Both the position numbers and the translations under genes were made by a program. Below, in pieces: positions 24,459 through 36,566 of a stretch of 64,000 nt of DNA. Source of the stretch: Arabidopsis thaliana (Eukaryota > Streptophyta > Magnoliopsida > Brassicales > Brassicaceae); assembly GCF_000001735.4 (NCBI RefSeq), contig NC_003076.8, positions 1,736,001 through 1,800,000 of the forward strand, written 5' to 3'. The notes below the pieces were generated by a model, which did not search any database, was not told the origin of the DNA, and was given only the letters and a program-made list of their open reading frames with translations. Positions within the stretch are counted from its first letter, which is position 1; each line of letters starts with the position of its first letter.

Positions 24459-26690
24459 ATTCGCAAAAACAAAAAAAAAAGGGTTTCGAAGGGAGAAATT
24501 TAAGCTGAGTGAAGAGAGGGAGGCTATCTGTGGGAAATTTGGATTTGATGAAAACTTAAAAGAGATTGAAATTAGAAAAAAGACATTCGTCGTTGTCACC
24601 AACCGACCGGAACGTGGGGAGGCCTTTTGTTTTGTCGTGTCTGCACGCTCTCTCACTCTGCTTACGTCTGTTTATTTATACACAAGACATGGGATCAAGA
24701 TATGCCAAGTACAATATCTATTTTTTGGACAATCTTTAATTGCTAACAAAAATTATGACCACATCAACCTCTAACCGAATTGAATATGATACCCACCCTT
24801 AAAGATTTATATTGTATAATTTAATATTTTTTGGACAAAATAATCGTGCAACAAATTTACTACAAGCAGAGTATTGACCCGTTTGAAATCATACCAGAAA
24901 CTTCATAGACTTATACGATCATTCTTTTTTTTTATATATATATAATAGTAAATATCATTTCAGTTAAATTGGACATGATCTCTAAAGATCGGAACATTGG
25001 ATGTTGAATCCAATACCGAATGACTATGAATCGAACAAATTAATACATTGGCTATGGCAATTTCGTGATATCCTCGCTACCTAAAGTCGTAATGAAATAA
25101 AACATTCCTAATTTTACAACTTTTATAAATATATTAATAAGTTTGATTTTCTTAAAATAGTATTAACAAAAGTAATACACGAAAAAAAAAAGAACAAAAA
25201 AAAAAAAGTAATACTCGAGCGCATAAAGTTTTTTTTCTCTTGATTAGTTGAGTTGATATAATACAATTTAAGTATCTAGTTGTTGAATTGAAAATTATGA
25301 ATTTGGCTTTTGGACATAACAAATCAGAAAAGCTATAATTTAAAATTAATTAACGAAAAAAATGGACTTAAGCAACCTGAAAAAGATAAACTTGAGCGGG
25401 TTTATTGTTATTTTCTAATCACTATGATACTATTTGAATTCACTCTATTCTTAAACCTATGTATTCTCTAACTAGTATTAGTATGTTAAATTGTTAATAT
25501 TCAACTGGCAAGAAAAAAAAAACTGTTTTAACTGACGGAATACTTTTGTAAATTATAGTTGTAAACACCTAATAGCTAATTATAGTATTTATTAAACATC
25601 AAAGATTGCAATTAAATAGACCTTTTTGATAAATATTGAATAGACCTTTTGACTTGTTATGAATCTTGATATATCAATTAGTGGCATGCAGAGCGGGAGT
25701 CGTTATATGTGAACCGAAGTTATTTATGACTAAATAGGAACATTTTGGTGTAAATGTATCTCCCAATTCAATGAACTTTTTTTTTTTCTTCATCTAATTA
25801 CTATTTTAGTTCTAAGACTATACAAGGCTTATAATCAGCTATTGTTTTAATTGTAAGACTATCGTTTTCTCAGTTTCTGCAAAGATAAACTCAGCTATTG
25901 AATATGGTTTCAAAAAAATTGTATGGACTTGCAAAATTATTTGTATAGATCTTTTCTATAGTTAAAAAGTGAGGGCTATATATTTTTTTTTTTGTTTGGT
26001 TGTAAAAAACTATGTGTATTGCACGTTCATTTGTTCTTAAAACTATATGATTCTGTGTTTCTTGTATTTTTTTTTTCTTTTTCTTTCCGGAATATAAAAG
26101 GAATCAAATACCTTTGTCGTTGCTTTCTAGAATATGCATTTTTTTTTTTTGCACCGTATATAAAACCTATTTAATTTTATATTTGATATAATACTGTAAG
26201 GTATAATATTACCTTTTTATTGACTCCGTCGTTTTCAACCATTTTGAAATTTGATTCTCTCGCAGTTAAATAGACAGATAATTTCTGGTGATCGTATAAT
26301 ATTTTGTAATTTTTATGTTTCGTTTTTTCCAAATACTGTATACCACAAATTATTTAAAATTCTTCCTAATTTTCTAGTTTTTTTTTTTTTGTAATAAAGC
26401 TCCATACATTCGTAAACTTGAAAAAAGAACTTCTGTTACCATCTCTCAAAATTGTTGAAGGAACATAAAATTCTTTCAGAAAAAAGAAAAAAAAAGGTAA
26501 ACAAATAAATGAAATGTTATGAGACAAATACGAATAAACAACAGTAAAGAGTAGAAGCAAATAAAAGAGAAAAAAAAACTATATACCGAAACAGAGAAGC
26601 AGCGGCAGGAAAACTCAAGACTGAAGATCACTTTGGAAACTGATACTTGAGATATCGTCACGAAAATGTAAAATGAAGCTCAAAGTCATT
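24459..26690. other. 2.2-kb AT-rich spacer
   Basis: Leader and promoter of the DUF620 gene (about 24459-24700), then very AT-rich spacer with many A and T runs and two small duplications (25168-25218; 25614-25652). No coding region, tRNA or clear transposon ends seen. Confidence 0.55.
25168..25218 (+). repeat. A-rich insert between near-identical 15-bp duplications
   Basis: AAAAGTAATACACGA (25168-25182) recurs as AAAAGTAATACTCGA (25204-25218), differing at one base. The space between is two A-runs broken by GAAC. It could be an old A-tailed insertion or slippage. Confidence 0.35.
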
Positions 26691-28609
26691 TCATAGCTGC
26701 TGGTCAAGGTAAGGATCTCTAGGCGGATTCGAGCCAAGATACTCCGAGACCTCAGTAACATACGTTTTCAGCTTCGAGGTGGTTCGGGTGAGCCAATCGG
26801 TGTTTGTCTGATCCATCTCATCCTTCATATTCGCCATCTTCTCTTCCTCTTCCAACATGCTGACCCATCTCTTACCCATATACATTTTAACCGCATCCAC
26901 ACCTTGTTTCACGACTTCATCAGGCGGGACAACAAGCGGGTTTTGGTCCAAGTTCAGTTTGGTCAAGTTCACGAGCGTGCCAAAAGCGTCTGGAAGAGAA
27001 TGGATCTGGTTGTTGCTCAAGTCGAGTTCTTGGAGGCTTATGAGATCTCCGAATGAAGCAGGGAGATCTTGGAGATCGCTGAAGTTACTGCTCAGGTTAA
27101 GGTACTCGAGGTTCGTGAGCAGCCCGAAAGAATTTGGGAGACCATTGAGTTCGTTGAAGTGTGCATCGAGGTAGCGTAAGGATCTCATTTCACCAATGGA
27201 AGTTGGTAATGATCTGATTTTGTTGAGATGGATCAAGAGCTTCTCTAGTTTCACTAGCTCGAATCCGATGTTTGTTGGTAAGTAGGTGAGATTGTTGTAG
27301 CTCGCATCCAAGACAACCAACGATCTTTAAATAAAAAAAAAAACAGAAGTAAGAAAAAAACAGAGGAAACAGAGTCAACCTTTAAAGATAAAAAACACTT
27401 ACCCACAATGGCAGATGGAATCTGGTAAAGTTGTGAGTTTGTTACAAGAGACATTCAAAATCTTCAACTTTGACAATAAACCGATCGAATCTGGTAATGT
27501 CTCCAGGAAATTAGTGGAAACATCGAGTTCGAGAAGGTTATGCAAACCAGCTATCGAATCAGGAATAGCCTGTTACATACATAACCTTTGATCAAAAACA
27601 AGCAACACACACTTCTAAATCTATCTCAATCTAGACACTACCATAAGAACCGATCCAAGAATCTACCTCTATGCTAAAAGACTCAAAATCCAGAGCAAAG
27701 TTTACATCTTTGACAAGCAAACACACTTTTGAATCTATCACAAGTACTGATCCAAATGTCAAAGAATTCACCCTAAAGAGTCAAAATCCAGAGCAAAGTT
27801 TACATCTTTGACACATAAACATATCAGAATTCTAACAGATTTGATCAAAAGATTATGAATTTGACCATTAGGGACTTAGAAAAACTGACCTGAAGCTGAT
27901 TGTTATAGAGATTAAGAACAAGGAGACCTTGAATCTTTCCAAATGCTTCAGGAAGCAACTTCAATTTCCGACCAGACAAATCAACTCGGTCCAATGGATT
28001 CTCCGCAGCTTGTTGCAGTATACTCACAACCTCTTCATTGACTTCAACCTCCGCAGCTTCCTCCTCCGCCACCGCGGCAGCATTCTTCTCGGCAGACTCA
28101 TAGATCCTCACGAGCCTCTCCTCTGCTTCTTTCAAAAGCTTCTCATAAGATTCATGAAGCTCGTTAAGCTTAAGGATCGATTTATACCAAATCTTCTCTT
28201 GCTCCACAGCTTCTCTCCTCTTCTGTTCCTTCTCCGCCACGTCAATATCGTTAGGAGAGAGAGCGATCTCTTCGAAAGATTCCGACAAAGACGCGTCGAT
28301 CTCACGGAGCCTAGCACGAGCTCTGTCGACGGTTTCGTGATCGGGTCTTGGTCCTAGGGTTCGAAGAACAGATCGGGTCTGAGAAACGTCGGCGGTTGCG
28401 TTAGTCATGGAGGCAAGAACATCAGGATGAGCCAAGTGAGGCATCTGAGTCACTATCTCGATAGAGTGGTTTGATGATGAAGAAGGATCGGATTTGGATG
28501 GTGGTGGCTCGACATCGGAAGAGGAAGAGGATTTGGCGGTGAATGAAGGGAGACGATCCAAGACATAAGAGAGAACAGGGAAGTTCTTAGGGTTAAGCTC
28601 CGTCGCCAT
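26691..28609 (-). CDS. PIRL1: PIRL1, plant intracellular Ras-group-related LRR protein
   Basis: A 506-aa cytosolic leucine-rich-repeat protein. PIRLs resemble animal SHOC2/Ras-group LRRs, and PIRL1 with PIRL9 is known to be needed for pollen development. Exons: 28609-27890, 27569-27403 and 27324-26691. An N-terminal extension (1-~200) is Ser-rich, then charged and probably coiled-coil (about 130-190, [14 protein letters not shown]...). About ten LRRs follow (about 205-425), each with a xLPxxFGxLxxLxxLdLSxN pattern. A GVYW-like segment ([13 protein letters not shown]) closes the LRR block, as in the PIRL family. No signal peptide or kinase domain is present. A (CTT)n stretch lies in the leader, just upstream of the ATG. 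Confidence 0.94.
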
Positions 28610-29544
28610 TGTTGGGAGCTTGATGGAAGAGACGATTGGGAGATTGAGGAAGAAGAAGAAGAAGAAGAAGCGATTATTGGTTCGTGTCTCATGTCCTTCC
28701 GTACTATTAGCATCTCTATTGCCAAGTCAAAGTCAAAGATCGTTAAATTACACGTGGTTTTGTATTAATACAAGACAAGTGTCAATGTTATCCTACAAAG
28801 AAGAAAAAAATCATTCTAAAAACACTTCTTACACAAATAATAATTTTACACTTAGTAGAAACAAATTAATTAAGGTTTTAGAATAGATAAGATAACCAAG
28901 AAGTTTAGAGAAAACTTTAATTAAGGTTTTTGAAAAAGTGAATAATTTTTGTTGTTATTTTGTCTTCATTTTAAGATTGTGAGGCCCAATATTGGTGACA
29001 CAAATGTTTTATGGGCTTGAGAATGATCTTAGGGAAAACTATATTGTTATTCTTTTGGAAATGAAAAAAAAAAGCTCATTTTTGAGACTATGCAATGGAG
29101 ACTCTGTTTTCGATATGTATGATAATAATAATAAGTTAATAACTTTTGGAATTTTACTGATTTTTCTGTAATCTCATGATGATTCATGATGATGAAGACG
29201 ATGTTATAGTTATACCTAAACATTTGCTTATTTTCAACTTAAAAATGTATTTATTTTATAAAATTCAACTTTTAAAGTAAAAAAAAATAAAACTCAATAT
29301 CTCTGATAGTGACGACACAGGGAGTATTAAAATCGAAAAACGTCAACAAAACCGGTGGAAAGTTGAATGGGTCGAAACCAAACGCATATAGCCATAAAAG
29401 CATTGTCTCCATTATAGATTCTCCATATCTGAGAATAAACAAACGATTGGATAAACCGATAAAGTACATAGAACTTCGATCTTTTTCACAATAACCCAAA
29501 AAAAGAGAGAAAGCAAAAAAAAAAACTAGAGCGTTTCAATTACA
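28610..29544. other. divergent promoter of PIRL1 and UGT76C2
   Basis: Includes the (GAA/TTC)n run at 28646-28671 in the PIRL1 leader, a GGCCCA motif at 28983-28988 and an AT-rich promoter before UGT76C2. No other gene seen. Confidence 0.6.
28646..28671 (-). repeat. (CTT)n microsatellite in the PIRL1 leader
   Basis: About eight GAA units on the + strand, so CTT in the PIRL1 transcript, ending about 37 bp before its ATG. CT-rich leaders are common in Arabidopsis. Confidence 0.8.
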
Positions 29545-31348
29545 ATGGAGGAGAAGAGAAATGGTCTGCGTGTGATTCTCTTCCCTCTTCCATTACAAGG
29601 TTGCATCAACCCTATGCTTCAGCTCGCCAACATCCTTCACGTAAGAGGCTTCTCCATTACCGTGATCCACACGCGCTTCAACGCGCCAAAAGCTTCAAGC
29701 CATCCTCTCTTCACTTTCTTACAGATTCCTGATGGTTTGTCTGAAACGGAGATTCAAGATGGTGTTATGTCTTTGCTCGCGCAAATCAACCTTAACGCTG
29801 AGTCTCCGTTTCGTGATTGCTTGCGTAAAGTGTTGCTGGAATCAAAAGAGTCAGAGAGGGTTACTTGTTTGATCGATGACTGTGGATGGCTCTTCACACA
29901 ATCTGTTTCAGAGAGTTTGAAGCTTCCGAGGCTCGTTCTCTGTACTTTTAAAGCCACTTTCTTCAATGCTTATCCGAGTCTTCCACTTATCCGAACCAAG
30001 GGATATCTTCCAGTTTCAGGTAATTAATGCTTCATGAAATGCTTATTTTTAATGGTCAAATTGCTATATAGGAAAAAGTTATCTAACTTGGGTAGGAAAT
30101 TCGTATTTTTGTAAACATATTTGCATACTGTGACTACAAATGCTCTTCGCACTCTCACCTATGATGATGTCAGTCTATTAAAAGGAAAATGTGTCATCCA
30201 ATAAAAATAAGGAAAGTAAAATTTTTGCATTTGACCAAAATGGTATATTTGTATTTATTCATAATTGTGTTGTTTTTTTAAAAAAATGGCGTCATCTCTA
30301 CTAATAAAATAGCATGGCATGTCAATGAATATTGGTCTAACAAATAAAAAGTTAAAGTTGTTCACGTAACTAAGGAAAAGAGTAGGATATTTAGGTTATT
30401 TACTATGGACACTCTATTTTGAATTCTGGTTATCAAGTTTATAAGATTGTTTTGAGCCTTTGTGTCTTAGAATCGGAAGCAGAGGACTCTGTTCCTGAGT
30501 TCCCGCCGCTTCAAAAGAGAGATCTTTCAAAGGTTTTCGGGGAGTTCGGAGAGAAACTCGATCCGTTCTTACATGCTGTAGTCGAAACGACAATAAGATC
30601 TTCAGGGTTAATATACATGTCCTGCGAAGAGCTTGAGAAAGATTCGTTGACTCTTTCTAACGAAATTTTTAAAGTTCCGGTTTTTGCAATTGGTCCGTTT
30701 CACAGCTACTTCTCTGCTTCGTCAAGCAGCTTGTTCACACAAGACGAGACTTGCATTCTGTGGTTAGATGATCAAGAAGATAAATCTGTGATCTACGTTA
30801 GTCTAGGAAGCGTTGTGAACATAACGGAAACAGAGTTCTTGGAGATTGCGTGTGGTTTAAGCAATAGCAAACAGCCTTTCTTGTGGGTAGTACGACCCGG
30901 TTCAGTACTCGGCGCGAAATGGATCGAACCGCTCTCTGAAGGGCTGGTTAGTAGCCTTGAAGAGAAAGGAAAGATTGTGAAATGGGCACCACAACAGGAG
31001 GTTCTTGCGCATCGTGCCACAGGAGGGTTTTTGACACACAATGGTTGGAACTCAACGCTAGAGAGTATATGCGAAGGGGTTCCTATGATCTGCCTACCAG
31101 GAGGTTGGGATCAAATGCTGAATTCAAGATTTGTTAGCGATATTTGGAAGATTGGAATTCACTTGGAAGGTCGGATTGAAAAAAAGGAGATTGAGAAAGC
31201 TGTGAGGGTGTTAATGGAGGAAAGTGAAGGAAATAAGATTCGTGAGAGAATGAAAGTTCTGAAAGATGAGGTCGAGAAATCGGTCAAACAAGGAGGCTCA
31301 TCTTTTCAATCTATTGAGACTCTAGCTAATCATATACTATTGTTGTAA
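29545..31348 (+). CDS. UGT76C2: UGT76C2, cytokinin N-glucosyltransferase
   Basis: A 450-aa family-1 UDP-glucosyltransferase. UGT76C2 is known as the main enzyme that transfers glucose from UDP-glucose to N7/N9 of cytokinins, inactivating them in the cytosol. Exons: 29545-30019 and 30471-31348 with a phase-1 intron of 451 bp. The acceptor-side domain starts [20 protein letters not shown]; residue C20 sits where family-1 enzymes carry the catalytic His. The partner Asp is kept (D112 in CLIDDCGW). The donor-binding PSPG box runs from W330 (WAPQQEVL) to Q373 and contains HNGWNS and the terminal DQ. First of five tandem paralogues. Confidence 0.95.
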
Positions 31349-31682
31349 GTTGGGAATATTTGCTAAAGATACCTCAACGTTTCTATAAATTGCAAAAAGA
31401 AAAGCACTTGATTATATTGTCTGTTGTCTAAAACAAACCAAACATTCAAAAAAGCTCATTGCTATTTTATTACTGAATCAAAAACTTGAGTGGTTTCACT
31501 TGTCATCACCAAAAAAGAAAAAAAAACATTTCGTGTCATAGTCAAGTACACTTGTCACTGCCTTAGCAATGTAGGCCAGTGGTTGTCTTATTGAATAGAC
31601 TCCATTCTCCAAAATCATTGTTTTGCTTTCTGCAGATAAGAAAAGAAAAAATTGCAAAGAGAGGAAGAACAAAGAAACTTGA
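31349..31682. other. spacer between UGT76C2 and UGT76C1
   Basis: Only 334 bp, so the UGT76C2 3' UTR and UGT76C1 promoter and leader must share it. Nothing else seen. Confidence 0.6.
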
Positions 31683-33177
31683 ATGGAGAAGAGAAACGAG
31701 AGACAAGTGATTCTTTTTCCTCTACCATTACAAGGTTGCATAAACCCTATGCTTCAGCTAGCAAAGATCCTTTACTCAAGAGGTTTTTCGATCACCATCA
31801 TCCACACGCGCTTCAACGCGCCCAAATCTTCAGACCATCCTCTCTTCACTTTCTTACAAATCCGCGACGGCTTGTCTGAATCTCAGACTCAATCTCGTGA
31901 TCTTTTGCTTCAACTCACGCTTCTCAACAACAATTGTCAGATCCCATTTCGAGAGTGTTTGGCTAAACTCATTAAACCTAGTTCAGATTCAGGAACAGAG
32001 GATAGGAAAATTAGCTGTGTGATCGATGATTCCGGTTGGGTTTTCACACAATCCGTGGCGGAGAGTTTTAATCTTCCTCGATTTGTCCTCTGTGCTTATA
32101 AGTTCTCTTTCTTTCTCGGACATTTTCTTGTTCCTCAGATTCGTCGTGAAGGGTTTCTTCCAGTACCAGGTACGGCTTTGACTCATAGTAGGTCATTGTT
32201 CTTATTGTTAATTGAGTCATCAAAGACACAATTGGTCCGTATTTCTTGAACTTTCTAGGTTTGTTTCAGATTCGGAGGCAGATGATCTAGTTCCTGAGTT
32301 TCCACCGCTTCGAAAGAAAGATCTTTCGAGAATTATGGGAACCAGCGCTCAGAGTAAGCCTCTAGATGCTTACTTGCTTAAGATACTCGACGCGACGAAG
32401 CCAGCTTCAGGGATTATAGTTATGTCCTGCAAAGAGCTTGACCATGATTCACTTGCTGAGTCCAACAAAGTTTTCAGCATTCCGATATTTCCCATTGGCC
32501 CTTTTCACATTCATGACGTCCCAGCCTCGTCTAGCAGCTTGTTAGAACCGGACCAGAGTTGCATTCCATGGTTAGATATGCGTGAAACGAGATCAGTAGT
32601 CTACGTGAGCTTAGGGAGCATTGCGAGTCTTAACGAGTCTGACTTCTTGGAGATTGCTTGTGGACTAAGAAACACCAACCAATCCTTCTTGTGGGTTGTC
32701 CGGCCTGGTTCAGTCCATGGCAGAGATTGGATCGAATCATTACCTTCAGGGTTCATGGAAAGTCTCGATGGTAAAGGAAAGATAGTGAGATGGGCACCGC
32801 AGCTAGACGTTCTTGCGCATAGAGCCACGGGAGGGTTTTTGACTCATAATGGATGGAACTCGACATTAGAGAGTATATGCGAAGGAGTACCTATGATCTG
32901 CTTGCCTTGTAAGTGGGACCAATTTGTAAACGCGAGATTCATAAGCGAAGTTTGGAGGGTTGGGATTCACTTGGAAGGTCGGATAGAGCGAAGAGAAATC
33001 GAGAGAGCTGTTATAAGACTAATGGTTGAGTCGAAAGGAGAAGAGATTCGAGGTAGAATCAAAGTCTTGCGAGACGAAGTAAGAAGGTCAGTTAAACAAG
33101 GAGGTTCGTCATATCGATCTTTAGATGAGTTGGTTGATCGTATATCAATCATCATCGAGCCACTAGTGCCTACGTGA
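31683..33177 (+). CDS. UGT76C1: UGT76C1, cytokinin N-glucosyltransferase
   Basis: A 464-aa family-1 UDP-glucosyltransferase known to glucosylate cytokinins at N7/N9, and the closest functional partner of UGT76C2. Exons: 31683-32169 and 32270-33177; the intron is only 100 bp but at the same phase-1 site. C19 replaces the catalytic His in [11 protein letters not shown]; the Asp is kept in CVIDDSGW. The PSPG box starts at W337 ([16 protein letters not shown]) and ends in KWDQ. The C-terminus is extended by about ten residues ([11 protein letters not shown]) compared with its neighbours. Confidence 0.95.
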
Positions 33178-33647
33178 CACATGAAATGGGATTCTCTATA
33201 CGAAACTCTTGTCAATTGATTATAGAACAAAGTGGATTCATTTGTTTGCATTTGCGTGACTAACTGCTGTGAGTTAATATAATCATTTATCTTTTTTCAT
33301 AAAGATTTTTAAAAAGAATTATTTCAAAAAAATCTTTTTTACAAACACTCATACGGGTCCACGTTTACAGACACGCTCCTTTTTAATTTATAATCAACCT
33401 ACACGTACAACGGATCTGGTCTTCCCTCAGATTAAATAAAAAATACACAAATCTGATCTTTTCTATATAGACTATAGTATTTATCACATTGAGAAACGTA
33501 GAATATTGTCTTCACTCTAACAAGCAGTGATAATATAAAGATTTCTTACGTTATTATATATACATATATACCTTGACTGAATTTATAGAATCTTTGCATA
33601 ATTGGATTGGAAAAAGAAAAAAAAACAGAAAGAAGAAGAAAGGTTCA
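33178..33647. other. UGT76C4 promoter
   Basis: AT-rich; a TATATATA-type box lies at about 33553-33569, roughly 80-95 bp before the UGT76C4 ATG. A CGGATCTGGTCTT segment near 33412-33424 resembles the arms of the inverted repeat upstream of UGT76C3. Confidence 0.55.
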
Positions 33648-35515
33648 ATGGAGAAGAGTAATGGCCTGCGAGTGATTCTGTTTCCACTTCCATTACAAGG
33701 CTGCATCAACCCTATGATTCAGCTCGCCAAGATCCTCCACTCAAGAGGTTTTTCAATCACTGTGATCCACACTTGCTTCAACGCGCCAAAAGCTTCAAGC
33801 CATCCACTCTTCACCTTCATACAGATCCAAGATGGCTTGTCTGAAACAGAGACAAGAACTCGCGACGTCAAACTTCTCATAACACTTCTCAACCAAAATT
33901 GCGAGTCTCCGGTTCGTGAATGTTTGCGTAAACTGTTGCAATCTGCCAAGGAAGAGAAACAGAGGATTAGCTGTTTGATCAATGATTCTGGTTGGATCTT
34001 CACTCAACACTTAGCCAAGAGTTTGAATCTCATGAGATTGGCCTTTAATACCTATAAGATCTCCTTCTTTCGAAGCCATTTTGTTCTTCCTCAGCTCCGG
34101 CGTGAAATGTTTCTTCCATTACAAGGTAATTATTCACTTTACCATCTTATATGATCTATCAATATTTTACTCTAATATTGACTTTCTTGGTCCAATTTTC
34201 TTTTAAAATATTTTAAAATAGCCTTTTTTGCGAAGTACATTAACACTGGCAATGCATATGAAAACATCTAACTACTACCTCCACTTCTAAGGTTGGTTTT
34301 ATCGGTCATTATAGATGTTTTTCTTTTTTTTGGCAAATGTCAAGATTGGGTGTTTTAAATTGTAAAAATACCCAATTTTCTATATATTTCGAGGTTTAAT
34401 CTATGTTTCGGTCCATAATCTACTCAGTTACAAAAAGGTCATTGTTTAGCAAAACTAGCATTTTTGGTTCTATTAGGGTAGTACAAGTCTTTTAGAGACA
34501 CTAATTAAAGATTTTATAGAGATAAATTAAAATTCTTTGGTCCCAAAATATACAGTCTTAAAAAAAAAGTATTTTCGTGGTGAATTAATGCTGATATCCC
34601 GAAATTATGTTTTGATTGTATCCCAATTGCTTTACAGATTCAGAACAAGATGATCCAGTTGAGAAGTTTCCACCGCTTAGAAAGAAAGATCTTTTACGGA
34701 TTCTTGAAGCAGATTCGGTGCAGGGAGACTCGTACTCGGATATGATTTTGGAAAAGACAAAGGCGTCTTCAGGTCTTATATTCATGTCCTGTGAAGAGTT
34801 GGACCAAGACTCACTGAGTCAATCACGTGAAGATTTTAAGGTTCCGATATTTGCGATAGGACCTTCTCATAGCCATTTTCCTGCTTCTTCTAGTAGCTTG
34901 TTCACACCGGACGAGACTTGCATCCCATGGTTAGACAGACAAGAAGACAAATCCGTAATATACGTGAGTATTGGGAGCCTCGTGACCATCAACGAAACAG
35001 AGCTAATGGAGATTGCTTGGGGTCTAAGTAACAGCGACCAACCATTTTTATGGGTCGTCCGGGTTGGTTCAGTCAATGGCACGGAATGGATTGAAGCAAT
35101 CCCGGAATATTTCATCAAAAGGCTTAATGAGAAGGGAAAGATAGTGAAATGGGCTCCACAACAAGAGGTTCTAAAGCATCGAGCTATTGGAGGTTTCTTG
35201 ACACATAATGGTTGGAACTCGACGGTTGAGAGTGTTTGTGAAGGCGTCCCTATGATCTGTTTGCCTTTTCGTTGGGACCAATTGTTAAATGCAAGATTTG
35301 TTAGTGATGTATGGATGGTTGGGATACATCTCGAGGGTCGGATTGAGAGGGATGAGATCGAGAGAGCGATAAGGAGATTATTGTTGGAAACTGAAGGAGA
35401 AGCCATCCGAGAGAGGATACAACTTCTTAAGGAAAAAGTAGGAAGATCAGTTAAACAAAACGGTTCGGCATATCAATCTCTACAAAATTTGATTAATTAT
35501 ATATCATCTTTCTAG
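33648..35515 (+). CDS. UGT76C4: UGT76C4, nicotinate N-glucosyltransferase
   Basis: A 451-aa family-1 UDP-glucosyltransferase. Published work that I recall assigns nicotinate N-glucosylation to UGT76C4 and UGT76C5. Exons: 33648-34125 and 34638-35515; the intron is 512 bp and clearly related to that of UGT76C3 (shared TATTTTCGTGGTG near its end). C19 replaces the catalytic His. The segment CLINDSGW keeps the catalytic-type Asp after an Asn. The PSPG box starts at W331 and reads [16 protein letters not shown]...[14 protein letters not shown]...RWDQ. Confidence 0.93.
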
Positions 35516-35517
35516 CC

Positions 35518-35725
35518 ATGCATATGACATGTTGTTTCTTTGTGTTTTAAGTTTTTCAACCGATAAATTGTTTGTGTATCAGAAATTTCTTCTTTTGTGT
35601 GTTTTGCATTGTTGGAATAAATTTTTCTTCTTAAGTTGGAATACACATATACTTACCACTATATTATCAGGCCACGTTTTCAGCAACTTTTTACTATTAT
35701 CCTGCAACCTACTAGTCCAACGGAT
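35518..35725 (+). repeat. duplicated 3' flank of UGT76C4 (copy 1)
   Basis: Shares long near-identical stretches (for example TGTTTCTTTGTGTTTTAAG and GTTTTCAGCAACTTTTTAC) in the same order with 38015-38222, after UGT76C5. It shows that the tandem duplication unit extended past the stop codon. Confidence 0.85.
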
Positions 35726-35740
35726 CTTGGAAAGAAGCTT

Positions 35741-35877
35741 AAAAAGAGAAAGGTTCAATGGAGAAGAGAAAGCACCATATTGTGAACAGAAGAAGGAATA
35801 ACAAGAATATAAACACAAACACTCTTGTGACATGGGCACCACAACAGGAGGTTCTTAAAAAGTTGGTTGTTTGCTAG
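35741..35877 (+). pseudogene. internally deleted UGT76C copy (mini-UGT relic)
   Basis: A UGT76C leader and start (AAAGGTTCAATGGAGAAGAG) like that of UGT76C4 is followed about 70 bp later by a PSPG-box start. The stretch ATGGGCACCACAACAGGAG is identical to UGT76C2, and the match runs on through GTTCTT. The ATG at 35758 opens a 39-codon frame to TAG at 35875-35877, and the PSPG fragment ([10 protein letters not shown]) is read in the correct frame. Almost the whole acceptor domain and the rest of the donor domain are absent, so it cannot be a working transferase. It most likely arose by deletion within a duplicated UGT. Confidence 0.75.
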
Positions 35878-36566
35878 ATGTTGAAAAAGTTTAACCATGA
35901 AAGGAAGAACAGAGCACAATAATCACTCATTTGTCCATGAACTTGAGCAATAATTATTAATCGAATAGAGAGACATGGTCGAAAGAACTGAAGTATCTAA
36001 GTTTGATGCGACTTTACAGAGCAAGATACATGATTTTTCATAACTGTTATATTATTGATAGTAGTAGACGCCCTATCTTTGGGTTGAAAACTTGAGTTTC
36101 CTTAGCAGCTTTTGTGATATTTTGAATCATTTTTATGGGATATGTTTGAGTTATTTTGTTTTTACGATATGGTATTGGTAATACATACTAGTTACTACAT
36201 AGTCGTAGACTTTCATGTTTATTTACAAATGGATACAGGTTTAAAAACATTTACTTGCGACTATTTGATACACGTTAGTTACCTGTTAAACCAGATTAAA
36301 TAAAACTAAACCACTTGCACTTGTTAATTGTTAGTGCTTCGTTAGTTGTAAAGCTGAGTAATTTTGTTTCCACTCGAGAGAGAGAAAATGGATCTTATCT
36401 TCTTTTTTTTTTTTATCATCACATCGATCGAGAAGCGTAGAGTTAGGGCCTAGGGGTCCACTCTCATATTAATAACATAAATGATTTCTTGTGTGATATA
36501 GCTTCACTGATTTATCAGATCTTTTTGCATTTGGGTCGACAAACAAGAAAGAAGAAGAAAGCTTCA

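Larger units (their letters stand above)
35516..36566. other. UGT76C4-UGT76C5 spacer with a UGT relic
   Basis: 35518-35725 closely matches the 3' flank of UGT76C5 (38015-38222). It is followed by the internally deleted UGT copy (35741-35877) and then unrelated AT-rich sequence up to the UGT76C5 leader. Confidence 0.7.

Noticed and set aside
25614-25652. Short duplication AATAGACCTTTT around 11 bp
   Set aside because: There is no A-run in the insert and the duplication is short and AT-rich; slippage or chance is enough to explain it.
34867-35406. 179-codon antisense open frame in UGT76C4
   Set aside because: It mirrors the coding strand; similar antisense frames occur in the paralogues because the sense codons are shared. 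No independent evidence.
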